A stretch of DNA of 64,000 nt from Arthrobacter citreus (lineage in GTDB: Bacteria > Bacillota > Bacilli > Bacillales > Bacillaceae_G): contig CP053688.1 in assembly GCA_013200995.1 (NCBI GenBank), positions 496,001 to 560,000 of the forward strand, written 5' to 3'. The notes beneath the pieces were generated by a model that saw only the letters and a program-made list of their open reading frames with translations, made no database searches and was not told the origin of the DNA. Shown here piece by piece: positions 26,807-36,142 of the stretch. Each line of letters begins with the position of its first letter. The stretch's first letter is position 1. The position numbers and the translations under genes are program-made.

Positions 26807-27588
26807 TTAAAAGTCAAGATATCTCATATTCATATGATGGAATTCATACAGATTTGGATGGACTCACCTATTCGATCAATCAAGGAGAATGGCTAGGAAT
26901 TATTGGACCTAACGGAAGTGGGAAGTCTACATTTTTAAATATTCTATGTGGACTTTTTAAACCTTCTAAAGGAAATGTTAAGTTAGATGGAGAATTAGTT
27001 TCTAGTATGTCTAATAAACAAATAGCTAAAAAGATTGCTGTGTTGTCTCAACAAAATTCCTATACATTTTCATATGAGGTAAAAGAAACCGTGAAATTAG
27101 GACGACTAGCTCACTCTTCTTCTTTTTTTCCTAGTTGGACAGATCATGACGAAACAGCCGTTAGAAGCGCAATGTCAATGACAGGTACTAAGAAGATGGA
27201 GAAGAGCTTAATCAATGAAATTAGCGGTGGTGAAAGGCAAAGAGTATTTCTTGCCCAATGCTTTGCACAAGATACCCCATACATTTTTTTAGATGAACCA
27301 AGTAACCATTTAGACTTGATGCATACAATTAAAATTTTGGACATGCTAAAGGAATTACAAAAAAATGAGAATAAAACGGTTGTAACTGTCTTCCATGATT
27401 TAAATTTAGCAAGTCTTTATTGTGATCGACTATTAGGTTTAAAAGACGGTAAAATTTATATTGAGGGAAAAACAAACTCAGTTTTAACTGAAGACATATT
27501 AAAAGGCCTATATGATACTTCATTTCAAATTTTAGATAACCCTGAAACAAATAAAAAAGTCATTATATATAAGAGTAATGTAATTTAA
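26803..27588 (+). CDS. btuD: Cobalamin ABC transporter ATP-binding protein
   Basis: A 261-residue ABC ATPase with Walker A GPNGSGKST, the Q-loop, signature ISGGERQRV, Walker B YIFLDEPSNHLDL and the switch histidine in VFHDLNLAS. It starts inside the btuC end with an ATGA overlap. It powers corrinoid import with BtuC and BtuF. Confidence 0.9.
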   Translation: MIKSQDISYSYDGIHTDLDGLTYSINQGEWLGIIGPNGSGKSTFLNILCGLFKPSKGNVKLDGELVSSMSNKQIAKKIAVLSQQNSYTFSYEVKETVKLGRLAHSSSFFPSWTDHDETAVRSAMSMTGTKKMEKSLINEISGGERQRVFLAQCFAQDTPYIFLDEPSNHLDLMHTIKILDMLKELQKNENKTVVTVFHDLNLASLYCDRLLGLKDGKIYIEGKTNSVLTEDILKGLYDTSFQILDNPETNKKVIIYKSNVI

Positions 27589-27622
27589 CTTAAATTTATA
27601 TTGAAAAAAGGAGAGGTTTTTC

Positions 27623-28192
27623 ATGAAAATTTATACAAAAACTGGGGATAAAGGTCAAACGAGTTTAGTAGGTAAACGAGTTGATAAAGATGATTTAAGA
27701 GTTGAGTCTTACGGTACAATTGACGAAGTAAATACAATCGTTGGGTACGCAATGACTTATTTAGATCATGAAGATACAAGAGATTTATACAATGCACTAC
27801 AAAAAATACAACATGAATTATTTGATTGCGGAGGAGACTTAGCAGTCGTTAAGGACAGTATACCGTTTAAAACGACTGAGAAAATGGTTGAAGAACTAGA
27901 AACTTTAATCGATGAGTATATGGAAGCAACACCACCATTACAACGATTTATTTTACCTGGTGGATCAAAACCTGCTGCGATCATCCATCAAGCAAGAGCA
28001 GTTACTAGACGTGCAGAACGAACAGTCGTTACATTGATGAAACAAGAAAACATACACTTACCAGTATTTTTGTATTTGAATCGACTATCTGACTACTTCT
28101 TTGCGCTAGCTAGGTTAATAAATACACGTTTAACGATTAAGGATGTAGAATACGAACGTGGAGCAATTGTATTTCGAACAGATAAAAAATAA
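27623..28192 (+). CDS. Cob(I)alamin adenosyltransferase, PduO type
   Basis: A 189-residue enzyme that transfers adenosyl from ATP to cob(I)alamin, producing adenosylcobalamin. Family motifs are present: YTKTGDKGQTSLVG for ATP at the start, VESYGTIDEVN, RFILPGGS, and ARAVTRRAERTVV with the catalytic arginines. AAAGGAGAGG precedes the ATG 34 bases after btuD, so it is in the riboswitch-controlled operon. It corresponds to B. subtilis YvqK. Its product is the probable ligand for the B12-binding regulator at 36876. Confidence 0.9.
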   Translation: MKIYTKTGDKGQTSLVGKRVDKDDLRVESYGTIDEVNTIVGYAMTYLDHEDTRDLYNALQKIQHELFDCGGDLAVVKDSIPFKTTEKMVEELETLIDEYMEATPPLQRFILPGGSKPAAIIHQARAVTRRAERTVVTLMKQENIHLPVFLYLNRLSDYFFALARLINTRLTIKDVEYERGAIVFRTDKK

Positions 28193-28193
28193 A

Positions 28194-28248
28194 TAAAAAA
28201 GTAGCGATTGTTTAGTAGAATTTTTCAAAACAATCGCTACTTTTTTGT
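28194..28248 (+). terminator. Terminator of the cobalamin operon
   Basis: AAAGTAGCGATTGTTT pairs with AAACAATCGCTACTTT, followed by a T-run. Confidence 0.85.
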
Positions 28249-28508
28249 ATAAATCGTTTATTTCAATCATAGAATGATTCAGTGTATCTTTTAGCATTTC
28301 AATTTGTCTAGTAATCCGAGTTTCTTATACATATAGAAGAGTTAAAGGATCTGAATGAAAGTTCATGTTAAATGTCAAAAAAAGAGGATCAGGCTATCAT
28401 AACACAAAATTTTCTTTATAAAGTTAAAAAAACTTTCTTGGTAATTGTCTACTAATGCACAGGGCTGGTCAGAAAACCAAATTTCATGGGTAGGAGGAAA
28501 ATAATACA
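28249..28508. other. Non-coding stretch before the 48-residue peptide gene
   Basis: No gene, repeat or clear RNA motif is seen apart from AT-rich sequence and the ribosome site at its end. Confidence 0.4.
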
Positions 28509-28655
28509 ATGTTTGATTTTCTTAGAAGATGTTTTTTGATAGTTGTGTTTGTATTAACGATTGGTCTATTGTTTATTGGAGGAAATCGAGAGAAATTAAA
28601 GGAAGTAGTTTTAGATAAAAACTTTCACGAATTAAAAATGGTTTCAAATCCTTAA
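28509..28655 (+). CDS. Small membrane peptide (48 aa)
   Basis: Preceded by TAGGAGG 9 bases before the ATG. The peptide begins MFDFLRRC, has one hydrophobic helix LIVVFVLTIGLLFIGG and a charged tail ending KMVSNP. It looks like a typical single-pass small membrane protein with a cytoplasmic basic start. No family is recognised. It lies between terminated units and probably has its own promoter. Confidence 0.6.
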   Translation: MFDFLRRCFLIVVFVLTIGLLFIGGNREKLKEVVLDKNFHELKMVSNP

Positions 28656-28764
28656 AGTGTTATTTATTGTTTTTAGAACTTCAAATATAAATGTAATTTG
28701 CTATTAAATTTGGTAAAGTACATTTATAATGTGAAGTTCTATTTTTGATGTTAAGGAGAATGAA

Positions 28765-29673
28765 ATGTCTAACATATGGGATCCAGCAATTGTAATGAAT
28801 GAAGGGTTAGTGAAAGAAATAGTAAAAGAGCAATTCCCTAGAATTACTATAAAAGAAATTAAAAAAATAGGAGAAGGATTTGATAATACTGTTTTTAGCT
28901 TAAACAATGAAATCTTACTTAGATTTCCACGTAGAAAAATTGCAGTAACGATCTTAAACGTAGAAAAAAATCTACTCCCGGTAATACATAATCGATTTGA
29001 AATGAATACAACCGTGCCAGTACTTGATGGTAAGCCTTCAAAACTATTTCCTTGGCCATATTTAGGTTATAACTATATTTTGGGAAAGCCTCCAACTCGA
29101 TTGAATAGAGAAGAAAGAATAGCAATGATCGAACCACTCGCAATCTTCTTAAAACAGTTACACTCAATTAATTTAAATGAATTAGTGAAAATTGAACTAC
29201 CTTACGATGAGCTGAGGAGATTAGATATTAACTTTCGAAAGCCTCAACTAGAAAAATATGTTCAACAAGCTATACGGAACAAATTAATTGTAGATGAACA
29301 GAAAATTAACCATTATATTGAAAACTTAGTTGAAATTCATAGTGAGACATCATTAGTGCTTGTTCACGGGGACTTACATTTTAAAAATATTATCGTAAAT
29401 GAACAAAACCAACTTAAAGGAATAATTGATTGGGGTGACGCTCATATCGGAAAATGTGAGTTAGATTTATCAATTGTATATAGTCTAATTCCGTTTGATC
29501 AGAGAGAGTCTTTTTATGAAATTTATGGTAAAGTGTCAGAAGCTTCAAAGAAACTTGCGCAGTTTAAAGCAATTTTTACAACAATTGTACTTTTGGTATA
29601 TGCACATGATCAAAACGATTATATATTAGTAAGTTTTTGCCAAGAAAACCTACGGAATGCTCTAATTGAATAG
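28765..29673 (+). CDS. Aminoglycoside phosphotransferase-family kinase
   Basis: A 302-residue protein-kinase-like fold. The catalytic loop is LVHGDLHFKNIIVNE with the Asp and Asn of the Brenner motif, and IIDWGDAHIGKCELDLSIVY is the metal-binding segment. The nucleotide lobe lies in IGEGFDNTVFSLNNEILLRFP. Members phosphorylate small molecules such as aminoglycosides, macrolides, homoserine or choline; the substrate here cannot be read. AAGGAG precedes the ATG. It stands alone. Confidence 0.8.
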   Translation: MSNIWDPAIVMNEGLVKEIVKEQFPRITIKEIKKIGEGFDNTVFSLNNEILLRFPRRKIAVTILNVEKNLLPVIHNRFEMNTTVPVLDGKPSKLFPWPYLGYNYILGKPPTRLNREERIAMIEPLAIFLKQLHSINLNELVKIELPYDELRRLDINFRKPQLEKYVQQAIRNKLIVDEQKINHYIENLVEIHSETSLVLVHGDLHFKNIIVNEQNQLKGIIDWGDAHIGKCELDLSIVYSLIPFDQRESFYEIYGKVSEASKKLAQFKAIFTTIVLLVYAHDQNDYILVSFCQENLRNALIE

Positions 29674-29686
29674 GTAGTTTTTTTTA

Positions 29687-29715
29687 TTTACAAACTGTAT
29701 TTAATTTAGTAACAT
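29687..29715 (+). promoter_or_regulatory. Candidate promoter of ribU
   Basis: TTTACA at 29687-29692, a 17-base spacer and TAACAT at 29710-29715, just ahead of the FMN riboswitch. Confidence 0.4.
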
Positions 29716-29740
29716 TAAAAATGTAAATTAATATACGATC

Positions 29741-29875
29741 TATCTTCGGGGCGGGGTGAGATTCCCCACCGGCGGTAATTAAGCATTGCTTATAAGCCCG
29801 CGAGCCTGATTTTTGGGCAGGATCTAGTGCGATTCTAGAGCCGACAGTATAGTCTGGATGGGAGAAGATGGAGGT
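29741..29875 (+). ncRNA. FMN riboswitch (RFN element)
   Basis: The closing helix TATCTTCGGGG/GGAGAAGATG and conserved blocks GGGTGAGATTCCCCACCGGC, AGCCCGCGAGCC and GAGCCGACAGTATAGTCTGG-like sequence are all present in order. A terminator at 29931 follows, so FMN should cause early termination and shut off the riboflavin importer. Confidence 0.97.
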
Positions 29876-29928
29876 TCGCAAGTTCAAAAAATTTATCTTT
29901 TTGAACGCTTATTTGGCGTGCTGAAAAT

Positions 29929-29965
29929 TCTCCCCTATTTCTTTAAATAGGGGATTTTATTTTAT
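29929..29965 (+). terminator. Riboswitch-controlled terminator before ribU
   Basis: TCCCCTATTT pairs with AAATAGGGGA around CTTT, followed by T-rich sequence. It is the off-state structure of the FMN riboswitch. A run of about 120 bases then leads to ribU. Confidence 0.85.
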
Positions 29966-30087
29966 TTGCATAATTTAAAATAGTTTTCTTATTTTGATTT
30001 GAACTTATAATGCTATTTGCAAATAGTACGCTGCTTAAGCGAACCTTTCATTTTTCTTGATAAGATCGGGAAAAAGGAGAGAGGTAA

Positions 30088-30654
30088 ATGCAACAACGTA
30101 ACAAAGTAAATATAATGGTGATCGTAGCAATGCTTAGTAGTATTTCATATCTACTAATGTTGATCGAATTCCCAATTCCAATTTTTCCAGATTGGCTAAA
30201 ACTTGATTTTAGTGAGGTACCAGCTTTAATTGGTGCAATCGTTTTTGGTCCATTTGCTGGCATTGGTGTAGTGTTAATAAAAAACATTCTTCATATTGCG
30301 ATTAAAGGTACTACGACAGTTGGACTTGGTGAATTAGCTAACTTTATCGCAGGTTTAGTATATATTTTACCTGCTTCGTATTTTTTTCGTAAATATCGCA
30401 CTATAAAAGGATTAACGATAGGATTAATTGTAGGTACGATCGCAATGACTATAGTATTAAGTATTTTAAATTATTTTGTGTTATTACCTGCATATGCACA
30501 TTTCATGCATTATCCACTACCAAATAAAGTCATTGTTGTTTCAATTATGCCATTTAACTTGTTAAAAGGAATTTTAATTATGGTGATAATCTTAGTATTA
30601 TACCCTAAATTAAAGGTTTGGTTAACTCAAAGAATGAACGTTCATAACGTATAA
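30088..30654 (+). CDS. ribU: Riboflavin transporter RibU (ECF S component)
   Basis: A 188-residue membrane protein with five or six helices and the RibU blocks FPIPIFPDWLKLDFSEVPAL and GPFAGIGVVLIKNILH, then KGTTTVGLGELANF. It binds riboflavin and works with the shared ECF energy module. It is B. subtilis FmnP/YpaA. Control by the FMN riboswitch confirms the substrate. AAAGGAGAGAGG precedes the ATG. It is the only riboflavin-supply gene in the window besides the orphan ribT. Confidence 0.95.
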   Translation: MQQRNKVNIMVIVAMLSSISYLLMLIEFPIPIFPDWLKLDFSEVPALIGAIVFGPFAGIGVVLIKNILHIAIKGTTTVGLGELANFIAGLVYILPASYFFRKYRTIKGLTIGLIVGTIAMTIVLSILNYFVLLPAYAHFMHYPLPNKVIVVSIMPFNLLKGILIMVIILVLYPKLKVWLTQRMNVHNV

Positions 30655-30662
30655 ATAAATTA

Positions 30663-30696
30663 AAGTGTCTACTAAATTTAGTAGACACTTTTTGTT
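30663..30696 (+). terminator. Terminator after ribU
   Basis: AAAGTGTCTACTAAA pairs with TTTAGTAGACACTTT with almost no loop, followed by a T-run. Confidence 0.85.
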
Positions 30697-30779
30697 TTTT
30701 GAACCTTATGTGAGCTAATATCTATTAATGCATACCATCCTAAGTCTTCGGATTTATGCTTTATCATTAAATTGTTAAA

Positions 30780-30816
30780 TAAAAAAAGCGACGAAATTAA
30801 TTCGTCGCAGTTTTTA
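30780..30816. terminator. Terminator of fer
   Basis: GCGACGAA and TTCGTCGC pair around ATTAA; A7 on the left reads as a T-run for the minus-strand fer gene, and T5 on the right makes it bidirectional. Confidence 0.85.
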
Positions 30817-31098
<282 letters not shown>

Positions 31099-31387
31099 TT
31101 ACAGATACTTTTTTTTGTAATGTACCTGTAAACATTTTAAAACGGTTTCCAAAACTTTTCAATATAATTGTACAAGGTTTTGAAAAAAACGAGAAATGAT
31201 GAAATCTCAAATAAAATAAATAATGATTTTTATACATAAAAAATGGTTCGGTTGTTGATACATATGATAAGCTAGAAGAAATAATAACTATTTAAAAAAA
31301 ATGCACAAATATTTTTGTACTACTATTTATTATTTGAAAAAATATTCAAATATATTATTGTTAATAATTATATTCGTGAGGTTTACA

Positions 31388-32461
31388 ATGTTTAAACGAT
31401 CAATATTGGAAGAAATCATACTTTTTTTAATTCATCGATATAATGGCGAGCGAACTGTTCAAGGTATTTTATATTTATTAAAAGGCAAACAAAGTGCTCA
31501 AATTATTCAAGATTCTCATTTTTACAATGTAACATCATTTTTCGGCCTATTTCCATTCCTTACTCAACAGACTATGCAAAACATAATAAATGGTTTAGAA
31601 AATATAGGGTATATAAAAATATCTGAACATAAAAATACATATTTATTAAATAAAAATGGGCTAGCTTATATAGAAAATCAAAATTTACAGTTCAAAGAAT
31701 TCACATTTATAAATGGACTAAGGTTTTCTAGTATTCAAAAAATTTTTTGGAAAAGATTTTCATTGTTCTTTCAAACAATTTCTAACTTAAATATGAATCA
31801 AAAGTATTTTAGAGCTGTTAATCAAGATTATGATATCCAAGAATGGGTAAAAAATGTGATTCTAAATTTTGGTGGTAAAAAAACGGAATTAGTTAATTGT
31901 TTTTATGAAGACTTACATAAGGCTTTAATGAATTTAAGTGATGATGATGCTTTACTATTTGTTAAGCGTTTATCGGGAGCTAATGCTTATGGAATGACAC
32001 TAGAACAAATAGCATCTGAAAATAATGAAAGTGTCGAGACGATTTATATTAAATCAATCAACATATTGCACCAAATTCTCACTATTTTAATTGAAAATAA
32101 ACTTGATTATCCTTTTCTAAGTAAATTTGTTCAAGGTGAAAAAAGTACAAATATAACAAATACTTCGATTGAGACAAAGCGTCTATTTACAGAGGGAAAA
32201 ACAATTCAAGAAATAGCATCTATTCGTAATTTAAAGCTTAGTACAATTGAGGATCATATCGTAGAGTGTGTATTAAGTGACGAGTTATTTCCAATTGAAC
32301 AATTTATTACGCCAATTCAATATAGTCTCATAAAAAATAAAATTATTGAGCTCAATACAAGGAAATTAAAAATGATTAAAGAAGCTTTATTAAATGAAGT
32401 ATCCTATTTTCAAATTCGCATTACACTTGCAAGAATGGGTGATTTACATGGACCTAAATAA
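31388..32461 (+). CDS. ypbB: YpbB, helix-turn-helix protein partner of RecS
   Basis: A 357-residue protein resembling B. subtilis YpbB, with a C-terminal helix-turn-helix region of the kind found in RecQ-associated proteins ([20 protein letters not shown]). GTGAGG lies 7 bases before ATG 31388; the frame extends upstream to 31301 but that part is a hydrophobic stretch without ribosome site. The end overlaps the recS start by 14 bases. It is inferred to help the helicase, but function is not established. Confidence 0.85.
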   Translation: MFKRSILEEIILFLIHRYNGERTVQGILYLLKGKQSAQIIQDSHFYNVTSFFGLFPFLTQQTMQNIINGLENIGYIKISEHKNTYLLNKNGLAYIENQNLQFKEFTFINGLRFSSIQKIFWKRFSLFFQTISNLNMNQKYFRAVNQDYDIQEWVKNVILNFGGKKTELVNCFYEDLHKALMNLSDDDALLFVKRLSGANAYGMTLEQIASENNESVETIYIKSINILHQILTILIENKLDYPFLSKFVQGEKSTNITNTSIETKRLFTEGKTIQEIASIRNLKLSTIEDHIVECVLSDELFPIEQFITPIQYSLIKNKIIELNTRKLKMIKEALLNEVSYFQIRITLARMGDLHGPK

Positions 32462-33965
32462 AGTTTTATTCGAAAAATTTGGTTATCAGGCCTTTAGGAA
32501 TAATCAAAAAGAAATCGTTCAAGACTTATTAAACTCAAATGATGTATTAGCGATGCTTCCAACAGGTGGTGGAAAGTCATTGTTGTATCAATTAACTGGG
32601 CTACTTTTACCTGGAATTGTTGTGATCGTTTCGCCACTACTTTCACTAATGGAGGACCAAGTCGAACAATTAAAAGCCTTTGGAGATAAGCGAGTCATTG
32701 CGTTAAATAGTTTTAGAAGTTTTGAGCAAAAAAAATATTTATTAAATAATATAAGTAGCTATAAATTTATTTTTGTTTCGCCTGAAATGCTACAAAATCA
32801 ATTTTTAATTCAAAAGCTCTCAGCACATAAAATATCATTATTTGTTATTGATGAGGCACATTGTATTTCTCAATGGGGGAACGATTTTAGACCGGAATAT
32901 AAAACTTTAGGGGAAATAAAGAAGAAATTAAACAATCCGACAGTTTTAGCATTAACAGCAACTGCTAGTGAAAATGTCCGTGAAGAAATAATCGAAACAT
33001 TAGATTTAAAACATGTACGCAAGTATATTAACTCAGTTAATAGAGAAAATATTGCAATTCAAGTTGATCAAGTGGATTCAGAAATTCAAAAAATCGATAA
33101 ATTAACGGATTATCTTTCTAAATTAAGAGGTCCAGGGATTGTTTATTGCGGAACAAGATCTACATGTGAAAAAATTTCACATACCATAAAAGAAAAGTTG
33201 AATAGTAAAGTTGCATATTACCATGGTGGGATGGAGCATGAACAAAGAATCTTAATCCAACAACAATTTATTAAAAATCAAATTGATATAATTGTATGTA
33301 CAAGTGCTTTTGGAATGGGAATAAATAAACCGGATGTAAGATTTGTGATTCATTATCAATATCCGACGAATATTGAAAATTATCTTCAAGAAATAGGTCG
33401 TGCTGGTCGTGCTGGTGAGCCTAGTATAGCAATTTTACTTGTAGCCGAAGAAGACCACGAATTACCATTAAGACTAATTGATGACGAAATACTTTCAATA
33501 AATCAAGTTGAGTCATTTATATCGTATTTAAGAAAATTAGAAGATAATCCGATAAAATTGAATGAGAATTTATTATTAAATTGGAAAACAGTTTTTCAAT
33601 TTAGTGAAATTCAGTGGACAGTGTTCTATGCTGAAATGGTCAAAAATAAAGTAATTGTAGACGAAAACTTGTATAAAGATCAATTTAATTCTGAGCTTTA
33701 TGAATCAATTAAAGAATTAATTAACGAAAGGAAAAAAGTAAAATATTTTAAGCTGAAAACGATGATTGATTTTCTTTCTTCCACAACATGTTATCGAGAA
33801 AAATATCTTTCTTTTTTTGATGAAATTTTAAATAATAAACCAACTAACTGCTGTAATATTTGTGGTTTATCATTTGAAGATTATTGTTTAACTGATCGTG
33901 AGCAAATTGAAAATACAGGGATACTTTCATGGGAACAGGAGTTAAGAAATAAATTGGGGCTGTGA
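32448..33965 (+). CDS. recS: RecQ-family ATP-dependent DNA helicase RecS
   Basis: A 505-residue superfamily 2 helicase. Motif [15 protein letters not shown], motif [14 protein letters not shown], motif III ALTATAS, and motif [14 protein letters not shown] are all present. A C-terminal zinc-binding region follows (CYREKYL then NCCNICG). Length and gene pairing fit B. subtilis RecS (YpbC), which unwinds 3'-tailed DNA at stalled forks. Start 32448 lies in the ypbB end after GGGTGA; the upstream frame from 32394 is less likely. Confidence 0.9.
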   Translation: MDLNKVLFEKFGYQAFRNNQKEIVQDLLNSNDVLAMLPTGGGKSLLYQLTGLLLPGIVVIVSPLLSLMEDQVEQLKAFGDKRVIALNSFRSFEQKKYLLNNISSYKFIFVSPEMLQNQFLIQKLSAHKISLFVIDEAHCISQWGNDFRPEYKTLGEIKKKLNNPTVLALTATASENVREEIIETLDLKHVRKYINSVNRENIAIQVDQVDSEIQKIDKLTDYLSKLRGPGIVYCGTRSTCEKISHTIKEKLNSKVAYYHGGMEHEQRILIQQQFIKNQIDIIVCTSAFGMGINKPDVRFVIHYQYPTNIENYLQEIGRAGRAGEPSIAILLVAEEDHELPLRLIDDEILSINQVESFISYLRKLEDNPIKLNENLLLNWKTVFQFSEIQWTVFYAEMVKNKVIVDENLYKDQFNSELYESIKELINERKKVKYFKLKTMIDFLSSTTCYREKYLSFFDEILNNKPTNCCNICGLSFEDYCLTDREQIENTGILSWEQELRNKLGL

Positions 33966-33974
33966 GGAAACGAT

Positions 33975-34559
33975 ATGGAGCGTGAATTAAATAATCAAGA
34001 AATTCCCGTTAACTACTTAAAGAAAAGTGTTTATAGTACGCAACTTGTCATTTTAGTAATATCGATAATTTGTATAGCGATTTTTATAGGTACAAATAAA
34101 TTTATTAATGATTTACATTTTTATAAAAATTATCAAACTTATTTATATGGCTTTGGAGCTGGATTTGGCCTAGTAATATTTAATATTTTACTAAATTTTG
34201 TGATTCCAGAACGTTTGCTAGATGATGGCGGCTTTAATAAAAGATTTTTTTCATCGCTTTCGATTCCTGAAATGACAGTGCTTTGTATACTAATTGCATT
34301 ATCAGAAGAATTACTTTTCAGAGGATTTATACAAGCTAAATTCGGTTTAATTATTGCTTCGGTTGTTTTCGCTTTAGTTCATTTTCGGTATGTAAAAAAG
34401 CCAATTTTACTAACTGTTGTATTAATCGAAAGCTTTTTCCTCGGATACTTATATTTGAGAACAAATAATATCATTATTGTATTTATCGCTCATTTTTTAT
34501 TGGATTATGTATTAGGAATGTATATGAAACTAAGTTTGGAAAGTGAAGAAAAGGAATGA
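33975..34559 (+). CDS. ypbD: CPBP-family intramembrane protease YpbD
   Basis: A 194-residue membrane protein with about five helices. The CPBP/Abi motifs are seen: SEELLFRGFIQ with the EExxxR core, FALVHFRYV as the second histidine motif, and IAHFLLDYVLG as the third. It lies 9 bases after recS and overlaps ypbE by 4 bases. In B. subtilis YpbD is of unknown role; family members cleave or bind membrane peptides. Confidence 0.85.
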   Translation: MERELNNQEIPVNYLKKSVYSTQLVILVISIICIAIFIGTNKFINDLHFYKNYQTYLYGFGAGFGLVIFNILLNFVIPERLLDDGGFNKRFFSSLSIPEMTVLCILIALSEELLFRGFIQAKFGLIIASVVFALVHFRYVKKPILLTVVLIESFFLGYLYLRTNNIIIVFIAHFLLDYVLGMYMKLSLESEEKE

Positions 34560-35191
34560 ATAAAGAGCTTCAAAGTAATAGTATAGCTGACTTAAGTCGG
34601 AAGAATAAAAATAAGAAATTAAAAAATCAAAAAAGTAAAGATCCAACCAAGTCAGGTGATCTATTAAATCTCCCACCTAGAAGTGAGACGATGAAAAGAA
34701 AAGAAGATGAACGAAGACCTTGGTGGAAAATAAAATATCCATTAATTACAGCTTTAGTAATCATTTTTATTTTCCTGCCGTTTGGCGTAGTTAAGTTCGT
34801 TCATAGTAAATATGATAAAATTTTTACTCCAAAAGGAAGTTTAATCGTTCCTTCAAATAAATTTGAAAAAGTTAGACTAGCAGCTACTGAAAAATTTAAA
34901 AGCCATAAAAATAAAAAAGAAAGCACTAAAAATGCTTCGATAAAAAGTGATGTAACAAATAAAGTAAAGCCTCAATCTTCATCAAGTGCAACTGATTCAA
35001 ATGGGTCGGTTGGGGTAAAAGAAATAAATCATGAAGTAAAAAGAGGGGAAACATTATTTACTATATCGATGAAATATTATGGTAATCGAGATGGTGAAGA
35101 AATTATTCAAGATGCAAATAATCTGCAAAGTATTGAAGTGAAACCTGGTCAAATATTAAAAATCCCATTAAATGTCGATGTGGATAAATAA
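34556..35191 (+). CDS. ypbE: YpbE, membrane-anchored LysM protein
   Basis: A 211-residue protein. A basic cytoplasmic N-terminus of about 60 residues is followed by one membrane helix (ITALVIIFIFLPFGVVKFV), a Ser/Lys-rich linker, and a C-terminal LysM domain starting VKRGETLFTISMKYYG that should bind peptidoglycan outside the cell. Start overlaps the ypbD stop (ATGA). It closes the ypbB-recS-ypbD-ypbE operon. Function is unknown. Confidence 0.85.
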   Translation: MNKELQSNSIADLSRKNKNKKLKNQKSKDPTKSGDLLNLPPRSETMKRKEDERRPWWKIKYPLITALVIIFIFLPFGVVKFVHSKYDKIFTPKGSLIVPSNKFEKVRLAATEKFKSHKNKKESTKNASIKSDVTNKVKPQSSSSATDSNGSVGVKEINHEVKRGETLFTISMKYYGNRDGEEIIQDANNLQSIEVKPGQILKIPLNVDVDK

Positions 35192-35279
35192 GATTTGAGA
35201 AGTTCAAAATCTAGACAAATCCGTTTAAATTGAATGCTCCCTTTCTATGTTATAAATAGAGTGAAGGGAGTGTTATAGA

Positions 35280-35912
35280 ATGTTAGCAAAACATCGAATG
35301 CTTCAAAATCATCAAGTTATTACGGTTCAATCAAACGATACTGTAGATCGTGCATTGAATCTTTTATTAGAAAAACAGATTGATAGCGTACCTGTATTAT
35401 CAGGAAATAAGTATGTTGGTATGATTTCACAAGCTGAGATTTTTAGAAGATGCTTTTATAGTGAATTGTCAAAAGAAGAATACATTAAAAATATAAAAAT
35501 AGGTGAAATAGCAACCCATCAAACAAATTGTGTAAAAGCGGAAGAGCCATTTGAAGATACAATGCACTCATTAAAAAAATATCCATCAATTGCGGTAGTT
35601 GATGATGAGAGAAATTTTGTTGGACTTGTTATAAGATATGACGTTATCAAGATTTTTCAAGAAGTACTTGGAAAGGATTGTCGAGGGATCAGGATTTCAA
35701 TGACAAGTATGGAGCAGGAAGGTCAACTAGCGAGATTACTTGACTATCTTCATCATTTTAAAATCAACGTCATTTCACTTGTAACGTTTGATTCAAAAGA
35801 TCAATTATTAAGAAGAATGGTCTTAAAAATTGAAGCTAATAAAAATATAGATAAAATTTTAAGTAAATTTGAAGAACTCGGCCTTAGAATAGTATCTGTT
35901 ACGAATGAGTAA
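35280..35912 (+). CDS. CBS-pair protein with possible ACT-like C-terminus
   Basis: A 210-residue cytoplasmic protein. Two CBS domains occupy about residues 1-130 (VQSNDTVDRALNLLLEK and later TMHSLKKYPSIAVVDDE). The last 70 residues, starting GIRISMTSMEQEGQLARLLD, look like an ACT-type fold. CBS pairs bind adenosyl nucleotides; related stand-alone proteins bind c-di-AMP, but the ligand here is not readable. GAAGGGAG precedes the ATG. It is not at this place in B. subtilis. Confidence 0.75.
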   Translation: MLAKHRMLQNHQVITVQSNDTVDRALNLLLEKQIDSVPVLSGNKYVGMISQAEIFRRCFYSELSKEEYIKNIKIGEIATHQTNCVKAEEPFEDTMHSLKKYPSIAVVDDERNFVGLVIRYDVIKIFQEVLGKDCRGIRISMTSMEQEGQLARLLDYLHHFKINVISLVTFDSKDQLLRRMVLKIEANKNIDKILSKFEELGLRIVSVTNE

Positions 35913-35932
35913 GGTACTGTTTTTTGTCTAAT

Positions 35933-35977
35933 TAAAAACTTATGCACATTCAATACGAATGTACATAAGTTTTTTTG
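35933..35977 (+). terminator. Terminator after the CBS gene
   Basis: AAAACTTATG-ACATTC pairs with GAATGT-CATAAGTTTT, followed by T7, with one mismatch in the stem. Confidence 0.85.
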
Positions 35978-36142
35978 TGGTTTAAAATTTTTCAATTTCT
36001 ACTAGTTTTTGTATAATAATAAAAAGTACTATGAACTGTACGCAAAGAACTGATATAAATCGCTTTTGTATGAATGGGGTATAGTCATTGGGAGCAACAT
36101 GGTATTTACTTAATGGGTTTATGAAACAAGGGGGAAATTAAA

